A stretch of DNA of 63,504 nucleotides from Kribbella catacumbae DSM 19601 (GTDB taxonomy: Bacteria > Actinomycetota > Actinomycetes > Propionibacteriales > Kribbellaceae): positions 1 through 63,504 of the forward strand of contig NZ_AQUZ01000052.1 of NCBI RefSeq assembly GCF_000372465.1, given 5' to 3'. Positions 1 through 7,799 of this stretch are shown here, one piece after another (position 1 is the first letter of the stretch; each line of letters begins with the position of its first letter). The notes under the pieces were generated by a model. That model did no database searches and had not been told where the DNA came from. It saw only the letters and a list, made by a program, of their open reading frames with translations. Both the position numbers and the translations under genes were made by a program.

Positions 1-2
1 GT

Positions 3-278
3 GCGGCGGCCGGACCCAACACCACCGGGGCACTGGAGGAGTTCTTCCACCAGCTCGACGAGACCATCGGCGACCGCGCCGCCAAGCTCACCAACAAGGT
101 CCGCACCGACGCCCTGCTGAAGCTCATCGCCGCCCGCCGCAACGGCTGGACCAACCAGACCCGCTGGGCCGAACTGATCCGCGAACACCTCACCCGACAC
201 CACGGCCACGCCCCCCAGCAGCGCCAGCACACCGACCCCAAAGGCGCACCCAGCCTCCGCTCACCATATCCACCCTAA
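3..278 (+). pseudogene. C-terminal part of a transposase (runs off the left edge)
   Basis: An open frame enters from the left edge and ends at TAA 276-278, giving about 91 residues. It begins with a TTGALEEFF-like stretch and continues with helical, Arg/Lys-rich sequence containing the segment RTDALLKLIAARRNGW. This resembles the C-terminal tail of actinobacterial transposases (a TTG-(A/G)-LE motif followed by basic helices); I cannot assign the IS family. No terminal inverted repeat is recognisable between 279 and 349. Because the gene is cut by the window edge, I cannot tell whether it is intact in the genome. Confidence 0.5.
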
Positions 279-349
279 GCGACATAGGACACCTGTTCGA
301 AGACCGCAACTCTGTCTGACCCGTCAAATTTCGCCCACTGCACAGCGGC

Positions 350-1576
350 TCAGGTACGACGGGTAGCAGCGTCCGGAAGCACCCGCTCGAGCACCACGAT
401 CACCACGCCGGCTGCCAGCGCCAGTACCGACATCGCGATCCAAGGCAGCTCAGGCCGGACCTCGAAGAGCTGAGCGAAGAAGGCCGGCACCAGCACGCTC
501 GCGAAGGTGAACGAGTACTGCCAGTACGACAGATACTTCCCCCGCCCATTGGCAGGCGCCACGGCCGCAGCGAGCGCGTTCCCAGTAGCGGCATGCAGCA
601 GGTCGGCTCCAGCAAAAACCGCCGTCGCCAAGATCAACCCCGGCACCACCAGCCAAGCCGGCACGTGCAGCAACCCCGCCATCAGTACGCCCCACACCGC
701 CCACAGCGCACCGGCGACCACGAGCACCTGCGTACGCCGTCGCTGCTCGGTATGCCGCACCACCAGCGTCTGCCCGGTCGCCAGCACCACCGACGTCGCG
801 GCCAGCAGCACGCCCACCAACCACTTCGGCGCCTCCGGCAGCGCTTCGGTCACGTAGACCGGAAGCCCCACCCCGAACAGCATCGTGCACAACGCCAGGA
901 TGGTGTTCGCCGCGATCAGTACGAGGAAGGCCTTGTCCTTCCGCAGCAGTGGCGCCGGCCCGCTGTCCTGAGCGGCCGCAGCCCGCGCGTCATGCTTGGC
1001 CCGAAGCCGGAGCAGCAGCACTCCCGCGATGAAGAAGGTCGCCGCGTTCACCGCCATCCCGATCAGGAACGGCCGATCCCCGTCGAAGCTCAGCAGTACG
1101 CCGGCTGCCAGCGCTCCAAGCCCGAACCCGGCCGCCTGCATCATCCCGCCGAGCCCGAACCAGCGGTCCCGATCGCCCGGATCCGAGACGTCCGACAGCA
1201 GGCTGAAGATCGCTGACCAGAACACCCGCTGCCCGGTCGTCGTCACCAGCGCGCAGAGGAACAGCAACCAGAGCGACCGCCCGAAGAAGAACCCGGTGAA
1301 CCCCAGCCCCTGCGCGAACTGCGCCCCGATCACCAGGTTCCGCGGTCCAACCCGGTCGATCACCAGGCCGACAACCGCCGGTGCCGCGATGGAGAACATG
1401 GTCGCGACGGTCAGCATCAACCCCGCAGTACCGAGGGGAATGTCCGCGACGCGCACGAAGAAGAGCAACAGGAGCGGTCCGGCGCAGCCGCCGCCGAAGG
1501 AGTCGATGGCCAGCCCGGCGAGCAGGGGCGCCCGGCCGCGCATGTTCGGCAGTCCGAGGGATGTGGCTGTTGGCAT
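350..1576 (-). CDS. MFS transporter (408 aa)
   Basis: This is a twelve-helix major facilitator superfamily protein of normal length. Its hydrophobic segments start near residue 15 and continue to the C-terminus, and the loop after helix 2 reads GLVIDRVGPRN, the usual motif A region (GxxxDRxGRR). A cytoplasmic loop at about 195-215 is charged, as expected between the two six-helix halves. Substrate is unknown; the family includes drug and sugar-ester exporters. It is followed on the same strand, 72 bp upstream, by a second MFS gene, but the two are only distantly similar. The start is the ATG at 1576; the coding frame ends with an Arg-rich tail. Confidence 0.85.
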   Translation of the reverse strand: MPTATSLGLPNMRGRAPLLAGLAIDSFGGGCAGPLLLLFFVRVADIPLGTAGLMLTVATMFSIAAPAVVGLVIDRVGPRNLVIGAQFAQGLGFTGFFFGRSLWLLFLCALVTTTGQRVFWSAIFSLLSDVSDPGDRDRWFGLGGMMQAAGFGLGALAAGVLLSFDGDRPFLIGMAVNAATFFIAGVLLLRLRAKHDARAAAAQDSGPAPLLRKDKAFLVLIAANTILALCTMLFGVGLPVYVTEALPEAPKWLVGVLLAATSVVLATGQTLVVRHTEQRRRTQVLVVAGALWAVWGVLMAGLLHVPAWLVVPGLILATAVFAGADLLHAATGNALAAAVAPANGRGKYLSYWQYSFTFASVLVPAFFAQLFEVRPELPWIAMSVLALAAGVVIVVLERVLPDAATRRT

Positions 1577-1648
1577 CTGATTTCCCCGGCGGCAGTTGGA
1601 CTCTCGACCGTGAAGAGTAACAATCCCCGGCCGAGAGCCTCTAACTGT

Positions 1649-2890
1649 TTACCGCTGCGCGGCCGATTCCCGTACTACGACGTGCCGCAACGGCCGCCAC
1701 GCGAGCACGGTCATGATCACCATTCCCGCGAAGGCGAAAACGAACGGCACCGTCAGGCCGAACCGCTGAGCAAGTACGCCGCCCAGCAACGCCCCGAGCG
1801 CGGCCCCGCCGATCGAGGCCAGCGTGTAGACGTTGTTTACCCGTCCCATCAACGCGTCAGGCGTGGCTAGCTGTCTGGCCGTAGTCGAAACGATGCCCCA
1901 GACAACGGCGTGTACTCCGAACACCGTCATCGTCGCGACCACCACGATCGGACTCGTGGCGACAGCCAGGATGAGATGGACCGTCGTTTCCACCACCAGC
2001 CCCGCCCGGAGCAGCGCCAGACTCCCGACCCGGGGTTCAAGCAAGTGGTAGACCGGCATCCCCGCGATCGCGCCGACCGCGCTCGCGGAGATCAGCAACC
2101 CGAACTGCGTCTCGCTCAGCCCGAGCCGCTGCTTGGCGAACAGCACCCAGGTCGCGAATGCGGCCATGAAGGTGATGTTCATGATCAGGATCGTCCACGC
2201 GAGCGTACGAACGCCTGCGTGGTTCCACAGCCACTGAACGCCCTCGCGGACGTCGGTCCACAGCGCAGTACGGGCTGCGTCTTCCCTGGCGACGGATGGC
2301 CGGACCGTCACCCTGGCGATCAAGATGGCGGCCGCCGCGAACGTCACGGCATTCATCACCAGCGGTACTCCGGTGCCGACGGCAAACAACAGGGCGCCGA
2401 TCGGCGGACCGCCGAGTTGGTTGGCAACCGTGCCGGTCGCATAGAGCCGCGCATTCGCCTTGCCGAGATGCTCTCTCGGTACTGCGTTGACGAGCAGCGC
2501 GCCTGATGCGCTGTCCGCTAAAGTCTCCGCAGTACCGAGGAGGAAGAGCGTCAGGTAGACCGCCCACAAAGGCGAAACGCCAACCAGTACTGCGATTCCG
2601 AGTGCGCCCAAGATGATGGCGCGAAAGGTGTTGGAGGCAACCACCACCAGGCGGCGGTCGAGTCGGTCGACCAATGCCCCACTGAACAACGCGAACAGCA
2701 GCCAAGGAAGTTGCTGCACGAAGACAGCGGTGCCGACGGCAAGGGGTTGATCGGTGATAGAGGCAACCAACAACGGGCCGGCGGCAAGCATGGCGCCGTC
2801 GCCGAGGTTGGAGATGGCCGAGGCCGGCCAGATCTTGCGGAAGTCCCGTCCCAGTTCAGCGGGCAGGACGAAGGTACGAAGGGATTGCAT
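1649..2890 (-). CDS. MFS transporter of the DHA3/EntS type (413 aa)
   Basis: The N-terminus (FRKIWPASAISNLGDGAML) and the loop GALVDRLDRRLVVV are typical of the DHA3 branch of MFS exporters, which includes macrolide and enterobactin exporters. About twelve hydrophobic segments are visible over 413 residues. The protein would sit in the cytoplasmic membrane and export a small molecule by proton antiport. The gene ends 72 bp before the next MFS gene on the same strand, so the two could be co-transcribed. Nothing in the neighbourhood indicates a substrate. Start is the ATG at 2890. Confidence 0.85.
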   Translation of the reverse strand: MQSLRTFVLPAELGRDFRKIWPASAISNLGDGAMLAAGPLLVASITDQPLAVGTAVFVQQLPWLLFALFSGALVDRLDRRLVVVASNTFRAIILGALGIAVLVGVSPLWAVYLTLFLLGTAETLADSASGALLVNAVPREHLGKANARLYATGTVANQLGGPPIGALLFAVGTGVPLVMNAVTFAAAAILIARVTVRPSVAREDAARTALWTDVREGVQWLWNHAGVRTLAWTILIMNITFMAAFATWVLFAKQRLGLSETQFGLLISASAVGAIAGMPVYHLLEPRVGSLALLRAGLVVETTVHLILAVATSPIVVVATMTVFGVHAVVWGIVSTTARQLATPDALMGRVNNVYTLASIGGAALGALLGGVLAQRFGLTVPFVFAFAGMVIMTVLAWRPLRHVVVRESAAQR

Positions 2891-3210
2891 CGAAGCTCCC
2901 AGAGGGCATGACGGCAGACTGGACGGGCGACGTCGACCGACGCCGCCGGATCGTCCGGTCAGTCACCCCGCGTCAGCAGCAGCTGATCAGCGAGCCGACC
3001 GGACGGTGCAAGCCATGTCCTCCGATGACCTAGACATCGCTCCCACCTCCGTCTCCGATGCAGGACGAGTGGCACGTCCACCCATCACGCCCCAGACCCT
3101 ACCGGCGCCCGCAGCCACCCGCCCACCCCTTTACAGCCGTCCCGATCCACCCGCCACTCCCAAGGAGCGCTATCCTCGATCCTCGGCAGCCACCCCTCGG
3201 GTGACCGCCT
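2891..3210. other. 320-bp intergenic stretch without a gene
   Basis: This stretch separates the MFS gene (leftward) from tRNA-Ser(TGA) (rightward). It must hold the promoters of both, but I see no clear -35/-10 pair and no convincing short gene. Open frames here have actinobacterial antisense-like composition and no ribosome-binding site. Confidence 0.5.
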
Positions 3211-3299
3211 GGAGGGCTCGCATAGTGGCCGAGTGCGCTGGTCTTGAAAACCGGTATGGCGGGTGACCGTCATCGTGGGTTCGAATCCCACGCCCTCCG
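3211..3299 (+). tRNA. tRNA-Ser, anticodon TGA
   Basis: The acceptor arm GGAGGGC pairs with GCCCTCC, followed by discriminator G. The anticodon arm CTGGT/ACCGG closes the seven-base loop CTTGAAA, giving anticodon TGA (serine UCA/UCG). A long variable arm (GGCGGGTGACCGTC region) and a TGGGTTCGAATCCCA T arm fit a class II tRNA-Ser of 89 nt. CCA is not encoded. The 3' half is duplicated at 4938-4995, so this gene is the target of an integrative element. Confidence 0.95.
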
Positions 3300-3300
3300 C
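3243..3300 (+). repeat. attL-like copy: 3' half of tRNA-Ser(TGA)
   Basis: The 58 nt from the anticodon loop to one base past the discriminator recur at 4938-4995 with one mismatch (A/T in the variable arm). Direct duplication of a tRNA 3' end is the usual footprint of tyrosine-recombinase elements, which restore the tRNA on one side and leave a partial copy on the other. The intact tRNA is on this side. Confidence 0.8.
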
Positions 3301-3312
3301 TCATCGACGCCA

Positions 3313-3354
3313 AAAGGGCCTCTCACCTGCGGAAACGCAAGCGAGAGGCCCTTT
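3313..3354 (+). terminator. Terminator after tRNA-Ser(TGA)
   Basis: AAAGGGCCTCTC (3313-3324) pairs with GAGAGGCCCTTT (3343-3354) in a perfect 12-bp stem with an 18-nt loop, starting 14 nt after the tRNA. The T-run is short (TTTCCTGTG), as is common in high-GC actinobacteria. Confidence 0.75.
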
Positions 3355-3415
3355 CCTGTGTCAGTCCGGTGGTGTCCGGCCACGTCCGGCTGAAAGCCGC
3401 CAGTTTCGGCCAGCC

Positions 3416-3435
3416 GTGCAGAATCCGTGCAATGG
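3416..3435 (+). repeat. Direct repeat, possible recombinase arm-type site (copy 1)
   Basis: The block GTGCA-GAATC-CGTGCA-ATGG is matched at 4843-4862 by GTGCA-GTATT-CGTGCA-ACGG. Paired GTGCx...CGTGCx boxes near the att core are common in actinobacterial tRNA-integrated elements, where the recombinase binds. The role here is inferred from position just inside each duplicated tRNA end. Confidence 0.45.
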
Positions 3436-3620
3436 CTTTGCCGTGGAGGACCCGGCCGGCGCTGAGCCGTCAGCCTGCCTCAGATGGCCCAGTGGAGCTC
3501 GCTCGACACAGGACCACTGGCAAGCCTCATACGTGACTCTGGCCGCGCGGTGAAAACCGCAAGGCGGATGTCGGCTCTCCGAGGCACACTTGGTCCGTCT
3601 AACGCAGGAGGGCGAAGGGT

Positions 3621-4700
3621 GTGAATATCGGCTTGAAGGTCCCGATGGCCGAGGAACTCGTGTGGGCAAATGTGATGCGCCCGCGTATCCCGCTGGTGTA
3701 CCTGGACCTACACGTGGCCATCCGCATGGCGCGCGCATTGAGGGGCGACACCACGGTACCGGCTGAGTACCTCCAGCTTTACCGGGCAGCGCTGCGCGCC
3801 AAACTTGAGAGGCGCGCCATGTTCCCGCTCAGCGGCGAGCACATGTGGGAGATCCTGCAGATCACCGATCCCAAGCAGCGCGGCGACCTCGCCGACATCT
3901 TTGCGACGCTGTCCGACTACTGCTACTTGCCCGGGCGCACGCTTATCGCAGAACTTGAGATCGAAGCGGGCATGGCGAAGATCTTGGGCGAGGACATCTC
4001 TGATCGGAGTATTGCGCTTGTGCGGTCGACCTTCGGACATGCGTTCGGGATGGTCGGCGGAATGAAGATCGTGAACCACGACGGTGGCGACGCCTCCGAC
4101 GCGGTCCGTGCCCAGATGTCAGACGCCGAGTTCGACACGCTCATTGCGAGGATGAATTACGAGATGGAGCGTCGCATGCTGCGCGGTCCGTCCGATGAGG
4201 ACCTCGAGCAGCTCCGGGCCGATCCCGCGTTCCAGCCGGAGGTGGCGGCTGAGGGTCAGAGAAGCCGGGTCGAATGGGAGCAGGACACCGAACGGGTATT
4301 GAACGAGAATCCGAAGTGGCGCCGCGGTCGTCTTCGTGACCTGATCGACGCCCGCGAGTTCGTGCACGAGTGGATCGACATGTACACCCGCACGCGGATC
4401 GAGCGCCAGGAGGCGGGCTTGCCCGACTTCGATCCGCCCGACGACGAGCTGCGACGGTTCATGGGGGCGATGCCCCACACTCAGGTCGCGGTGAGCGTGA
4501 AGACCAGGTACCACAACAATCCGCAGCACAAGTGGACTGTGAACGACATCGTCGACATCGACGCTGTGTCGGTGGCATACGCGTACTGCGAGGCGGTGTT
4601 CCCAGACAAGGCGATGCGCAACGCTCTGTTGAGTTCCAGAGAGCTACTGTCCATCGGAACATACGTGCCCCGTCGCCCCGGGATCTCGCCGCGTGGCTGA
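3621..4700 (+). CDS. PIN-like domain protein, sole cargo of the tRNA-Ser element; probably frameshifted at the C-terminus
   Basis: This 359-aa protein starts at GTG 3621 after an AGGAGGG ribosome-binding site. The N-terminus has a hydrophobic strand ending in an acidic residue (LVYLDLHVAIRMA). The C-terminal third reads NDIVDIDAVSVAYAYCEAVFPDK, closely like the D-x-D...YCD-x-x-x-T-D-K block of PIN-like nuclease domains. The middle is long, helical and charged, so it is not a classical VapC toxin. After about residue 350 the frame ends in a low-complexity tail (RRPGISPRG). The +1-shifted frame instead continues with DLAAWLNSL, which looks like the natural end, so a one-base change in the C-run near 4675 is likely. 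It lies alone between the two tRNA-Ser copies, with no partner antitoxin gene. Nuclease activity is inference. Confidence 0.65.
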   Translation: MNIGLKVPMAEELVWANVMRPRIPLVYLDLHVAIRMARALRGDTTVPAEYLQLYRAALRAKLERRAMFPLSGEHMWEILQITDPKQRGDLADIFATLSDYCYLPGRTLIAELEIEAGMAKILGEDISDRSIALVRSTFGHAFGMVGGMKIVNHDGGDASDAVRAQMSDAEFDTLIARMNYEMERRMLRGPSDEDLEQLRADPAFQPEVAAEGQRSRVEWEQDTERVLNENPKWRRGRLRDLIDAREFVHEWIDMYTRTRIERQEAGLPDFDPPDDELRRFMGAMPHTQVAVSVKTRYHNNPQHKWTVNDIVDIDAVSVAYAYCEAVFPDKAMRNALLSSRELLSIGTYVPRRPGISPRG

Positions 4701-4842
4701 ACTCGCTACCGACTGTCATCGCGCCGGACTTCTTAGTACCGCACCCGCTGAACCGGTCGACGCCGACCACCCGCTGACGCGACGAGCGGGCGCACCACCC
4801 GACGGAGGACACCGCACAGAGGGACGTCGTTTGCCGAATACT

Positions 4843-4862
4843 GTGCAGTATTCGTGCAACGG
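4843..4862 (+). repeat. Direct repeat, possible recombinase arm-type site (copy 2)
   Basis: This is the second copy of the GTGCA-N5-CGTGCA block, 76 bp before the duplicated tRNA end. It lies within a palindrome GAATACTG-TG-CAGTATTC that begins at 4837, which could be an additional protein-binding site. Confidence 0.4.
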
Positions 4863-4937
4863 TGCCGACCGGTGGATCGTCAGCAGCTAGCGTTTATGCA
4901 GGTCAGCGCCACAATTCGGCGGTCCGGGTAGCTTGGC

Positions 4938-4995
4938 CTTGAAAACCGGTTTGGCGGGTGACCGTCATCGTGGGTTCGAATCCCACGCCCTCCGC
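4938..4995 (+). repeat. attR-like partial copy of tRNA-Ser(TGA)
   Basis: This 58-nt copy of 3243-3300 has a single mismatch. It starts at the anticodon loop and lacks the acceptor 5' strand, D arm and a pairable 5' anticodon stem, so it is not a functional tRNA. It marks the right end of a 1.7-kb integrated segment. Confidence 0.8.
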
Positions 4996-5022
4996 CGATG
5001 TGATGTCTCAAGACATCCCGGA

Positions 5023-5053
5023 CAGGTGAACCCACGTTTTGTGGGTTCACCTG
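5023..5053. terminator. Perfect 13-bp hairpin, bidirectional terminator
   Basis: CAGGTGAACCCAC (5023-5035) pairs with GTGGGTTCACCTG (5041-5053) around the loop GTTTT. The + strand continues with TTCTTTTTGG. The hairpin overlaps the stop codon of the IS481 fragment. Confidence 0.6.
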
Positions 5054-5145
5054 TTCTTTTTGGGGATGGGTCCGGGTGGCATTCCGGTGGGTTGGTAGTC
5101 CTTGGTGGGGTCGAGGACGAGTTCGCGCAGGAGTTCGCCGGTGGC
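5047..5145 (-). pseudogene. C-terminal fragment of an IS481-family transposase
   Basis: On the minus strand 32 codons plus TGA encode ATGELLRELVLDPTKDYQPT followed by a GMPPGP/KKNR tail. This is the characteristic C-terminus of the integrase-core (IS481-type) transposases of actinobacteria. Nothing else of the transposase is present, so it is a remnant. It lies in the 340-bp segment between the duplicated tRNA end and a third short copy of it. Confidence 0.6.
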
Positions 5146-5149
5146 GGAT

Positions 5150-5275
5150 GGTCGAAGGAGAGCTGACCATGCGCTGCTGGAGCGCACCGAAGTCGAGGCG
5201 GTCCCGCGGTCCACACGACCAGCTCGCCGTCGAGGACGCGGTGATCACCAACCGGGCCTTCGACATGCCCGAGCA
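5150..5275 (-). pseudogene. Frameshifted scrap of an ATP-dependent DNA ligase-like gene
   Basis: In one minus-strand frame the segment VLDGELVVW is visible, and in another frame directly after it RLDFGALQQRM. Joined by a frameshift, these match the adenylation-domain stretch of LigD/LigC-type ATP-dependent DNA ligases (DGELV followed by R-x-x-F-x-x-LQxR). No catalytic-lysine part is present. The fragment abuts the IS481 scrap; both are debris in an integration scar. The assignment rests on about twenty residues. Confidence 0.4.
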
Positions 5276-5334
5276 TCCACGACCTGTTCGCCGATGTCGT
5301 GAGACACCCGTCCGGTATGTGTTTAACCACAACA

Positions 5335-5350
5335 CCACGCCCTCCGCCGA
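5335..5350 (+). repeat. Third short copy of the tRNA-Ser 3' end
   Basis: CCACGCCCTCCGCCGA is identical to 4983-4998, that is, the last twelve or so bases of the tRNA plus the following CCGA. The segment between the two copies holds the IS481 and ligase fragments, which suggests a second, nested integration and decay at the same att site. Confidence 0.5.
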
Positions 5351-5457
5351 CAGTTAGACCTCAGTCGAATGCCCGGTGCGCCGTGAACTTCGGCTCCCAG
5401 GGTGCCGTCTGTTGGGCACCGGCGTTGCAGCCGGGCCCAAGCGGACCTGGAGGGGAT

Positions 5458-6477
5458 ATGAGGAGATTCGTCGTCGGAGTGAGTGCACTGGCATTGCTGG
5501 CCGGACTGGGGAGTGTTCCGGCTGTTGCGAGTACTGCGGCTGATGCTCGCGTAGGGGCAGCTTGTGCGTACGAGAGGCTGGCTTTGCCGGAGGGGCACTC
5601 GTGGGCGAGCAGGGTTCTGGCTGCTGACCAGACTGGGCGTCACCTGATCGGCCAGGTGCGGCATGTCGATGGGACGGACAAGCCGGTGTTGTGGACCGAT
5701 GGGCAGCCGCAGTGGCTGATTCCGGAGGAAGGGCTGCCGAGTCAGACGGCGGAGGCTGTCACGAATGACGGCCGGGTTGTCGGCAGTACGTTGCAGAAGG
5801 ACTACAGCCGGACGTACTGGATCTACCAAGCGGGCACGTATCAGCCGCTCGCGGTGCCCGCTGAGCTGAAGTTCTTCGACATCACCTCGATCAACAATCG
5901 TGGTGACCTCGTCGGCTACGGCTGGGACGACCAGCTGCAGGCGAACGTCCCGCTCGTCCGGCCGGCCGGCGGCGAGTGGCAGCGGCTGCCGAACCCCGGT
6001 GCGGGCGACGCCCGGAAGATCAGCGACGAGGGGCTGGTGATCGGGATGGCCGGCCCGGAGTACCCGAACACCGGCGTGGTCTGGGATTCGTGGACCACCC
6101 CGCCGAGGAAGCTGCCGGGGAAGACCCAGGAGACCACCCAGGTGAAGGACATCCGCGGCGAGTGGATCGTCGGCTACGAGGCGATCGGGGCGCAGTTCGA
6201 GTTCCGGGGCTTCCGCTGGCCCACCAACGGTGAGCCCGCGGTGAGCTTCGAGGGCTACGACATCGCGTCGGTGAACCGGAACGGCGACCTCGCGACGGCA
6301 ACCGGCCCGACGGCGGACGGCTCCACCGTGATCCGGCGCGATGGCAGCGAGATCACCTTCCCCATCCAGACCGATCTGCGGCACCTGTTCGACCGCGGTG
6401 AGAAGTACACCGCCGCCGGCTACATCGGCACCCAGGCGGACCCGCTCGCGGTCGTCTGGAAGGACTGCGGTCTCTGA
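5458..6477 (+). CDS. Secreted HAF-repeat protein (339 aa)
   Basis: The start is ATG 5458 after GGAGGGG. Residues 1 to about 27 form a signal peptide (RRFVVGVSALALLAGLG, then PAVAS/TAADA). The mature part contains at least five repeats of the HAF type, each with a core like AVTNDGRVVGS, SINNRGDLVGYG, KISDEGLVIGMA, DIRGEWIVGYEA and SVNRNGDLATA. These would fold as a beta-propeller-like or beta-helical extracellular protein. The function of HAF proteins is not established; they are commonly predicted to be surface or secreted. It has no operon partner. The first base follows the att scar by 107 bp. Confidence 0.8.
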   Translation: MRRFVVGVSALALLAGLGSVPAVASTAADARVGAACAYERLALPEGHSWASRVLAADQTGRHLIGQVRHVDGTDKPVLWTDGQPQWLIPEEGLPSQTAEAVTNDGRVVGSTLQKDYSRTYWIYQAGTYQPLAVPAELKFFDITSINNRGDLVGYGWDDQLQANVPLVRPAGGEWQRLPNPGAGDARKISDEGLVIGMAGPEYPNTGVVWDSWTTPPRKLPGKTQETTQVKDIRGEWIVGYEAIGAQFEFRGFRWPTNGEPAVSFEGYDIASVNRNGDLATATGPTADGSTVIRRDGSEITFPIQTDLRHLFDRGEKYTAAGYIGTQADPLAVVWKDCGL

Positions 6478-6553
6478 CCGACCTGGTCGCCCGCCGGCTG
6501 GTCCGTGGTTTCGGCCGCGGACCAGCCGGCGACGAGTCAGCCCGGCGAGGGGA

Positions 6554-6967
6554 TCAGATGAGGGTGGTCCAGATCTTCGTGCTCTTCTCAGCGCCGATGA
6601 AGGGCTGGTTGACGGCCCACAGCAGACCCTCCTGGTTTTCCGGCAGGTCGAAGTTGCACATCACCCAGCCGCCGTCCGCGCCGCGGTGGTTGAAGCACTC
6701 CCGGTACCAGGTGGTCGACGACTCCTGATCCTGGAGCGTGGCCGCGGCGGAGTCACCGTTCGCCGCGGTGTCGTCCACCCAGACGCGGTCTCCGTACTCG
6801 GCGAAGCACGCCTTGGCGCCGGTCACCGACACGCACCAGACGCCATATCCGGTCGGCGGTGGGCCGCTCGGAACCCCCGTCGCCGCCGACGCCACGACCG
6901 TAGTACCGGCCGTGATGAGTACCGCCGCCGCAGGGATCCCGATCAGCGCGCGCACCAGCCTGTTCAT
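6554..6967 (-). CDS. Small secreted protein of unknown function (137 aa)
   Basis: A clear signal peptide occupies residues 1-29 (NRLVRALIGIPAAAVLITAGTTV, then ASAA). The mature domain of about 108 residues has four cysteines (WCVSV, ACFAEY, RECFNH, MCNFD), suggesting two disulfides, and many aromatic residues. I do not recognise the family. It stands alone between the convergent HAF gene and the divergent methyltransferase gene. Start is the ATG at 6967. Confidence 0.7.
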   Translation of the reverse strand: MNRLVRALIGIPAAAVLITAGTTVVASAATGVPSGPPPTGYGVWCVSVTGAKACFAEYGDRVWVDDTAANGDSAAATLQDQESSTTWYRECFNHRGADGGWVMCNFDLPENQEGLLWAVNQPFIGAEKSTKIWTTLI

Positions 6968-7103
6968 GCACTCTCCTCACTCGACAAATCCAAACACTCG
7001 TTTGACCCACGGAAGTCAATCATTTCTCGATCCCGCCTCTTCAGGCGCCCTGGTGGAGTAGCTGGGCATGCACTGTCGGTGGTGGTGTCTAGGGTCTGGG
7101 GGC

Positions 7104-7760
7104 ATGGTGGATTCGGGGTTTGTCGCCGCTACGCGGGACTCGTATGACGCTCTGGCTGCTGAGCATGCGGAGGTGGTGGCTTCGGGGCTGGATGACCGGC
7201 CGTTGGATCTGGCGCTGTTCGGACTCTTCGCGGAGTTAGTGGTTGCTGGAGGCAACGGTCCTGTTGCTGATGTCGGGTGTGGGCCGGGGCGGGTGACGAT
7301 TCTGCTGTCCAGGTTGGGGCTGGACGCGTTCGGGATCGACTTGTCGCCGGGGATGCTGGCGTTGGCGCGGCGGACCTATCCGCAGTTGCGGTTCGAAGAG
7401 GGGTCGATGCTGGCGTTGGAGTTGCCGGACGATTCCCTTGGTGGGCTGCTCGCCTACTACTCGATCATTCACATCCCGTGGGAACAGCGGGCGCAGGTCT
7501 TCGCCGAGTTTCACCGGGTGCTCGCACCGGGTGGGACGGTGATGCTGGTCTTCCAGATCGGCGGGGACCGGGGGCGGCGTACGGAGTTCTCCGGTACGCC
7601 GGTCGCGCTCGACTGGTACCGGCAGCAACCGGCTGAGGTGGCCGAGCTGCTCCGGGAGGCGGGCTTTGAGCTGTGGATGACGGCGGTTCGCGAGCGTGCG
7701 GATGAGGAGAAGACCACCCAGGGCTACCTCCTGGCCAGGAAGCCCGCGAATGGCGGATAA
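7104..7760 (+). CDS. Class I SAM-dependent methyltransferase (218 aa)
   Basis: Motif I VADVGCGPGRVT lies near residues 54-65, followed by an acidic motif II (AFGIDLSPGM) and the motif IV/post region ALELPDDSLGGLLAYYSIIHIP. Length and motif order match the UbiE/MenG-like class I fold that binds S-adenosylmethionine. The start was set at ATG 7104 rather than at upstream in-frame codons because homologues begin with a DSGFVAATRDSYDALA-type helix. The acceptor substrate is unknown. A second methyltransferase gene follows 39 bp downstream. Confidence 0.8.
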   Translation: MVDSGFVAATRDSYDALAAEHAEVVASGLDDRPLDLALFGLFAELVVAGGNGPVADVGCGPGRVTILLSRLGLDAFGIDLSPGMLALARRTYPQLRFEEGSMLALELPDDSLGGLLAYYSIIHIPWEQRAQVFAEFHRVLAPGGTVMLVFQIGGDRGRRTEFSGTPVALDWYRQQPAEVAELLREAGFELWMTAVRERADEEKTTQGYLLARKPANGG

Positions 7761-7799
7761 ACCTTTGCGGGGGTGGGCGCAGCTCCATAGCGTGCCCGT

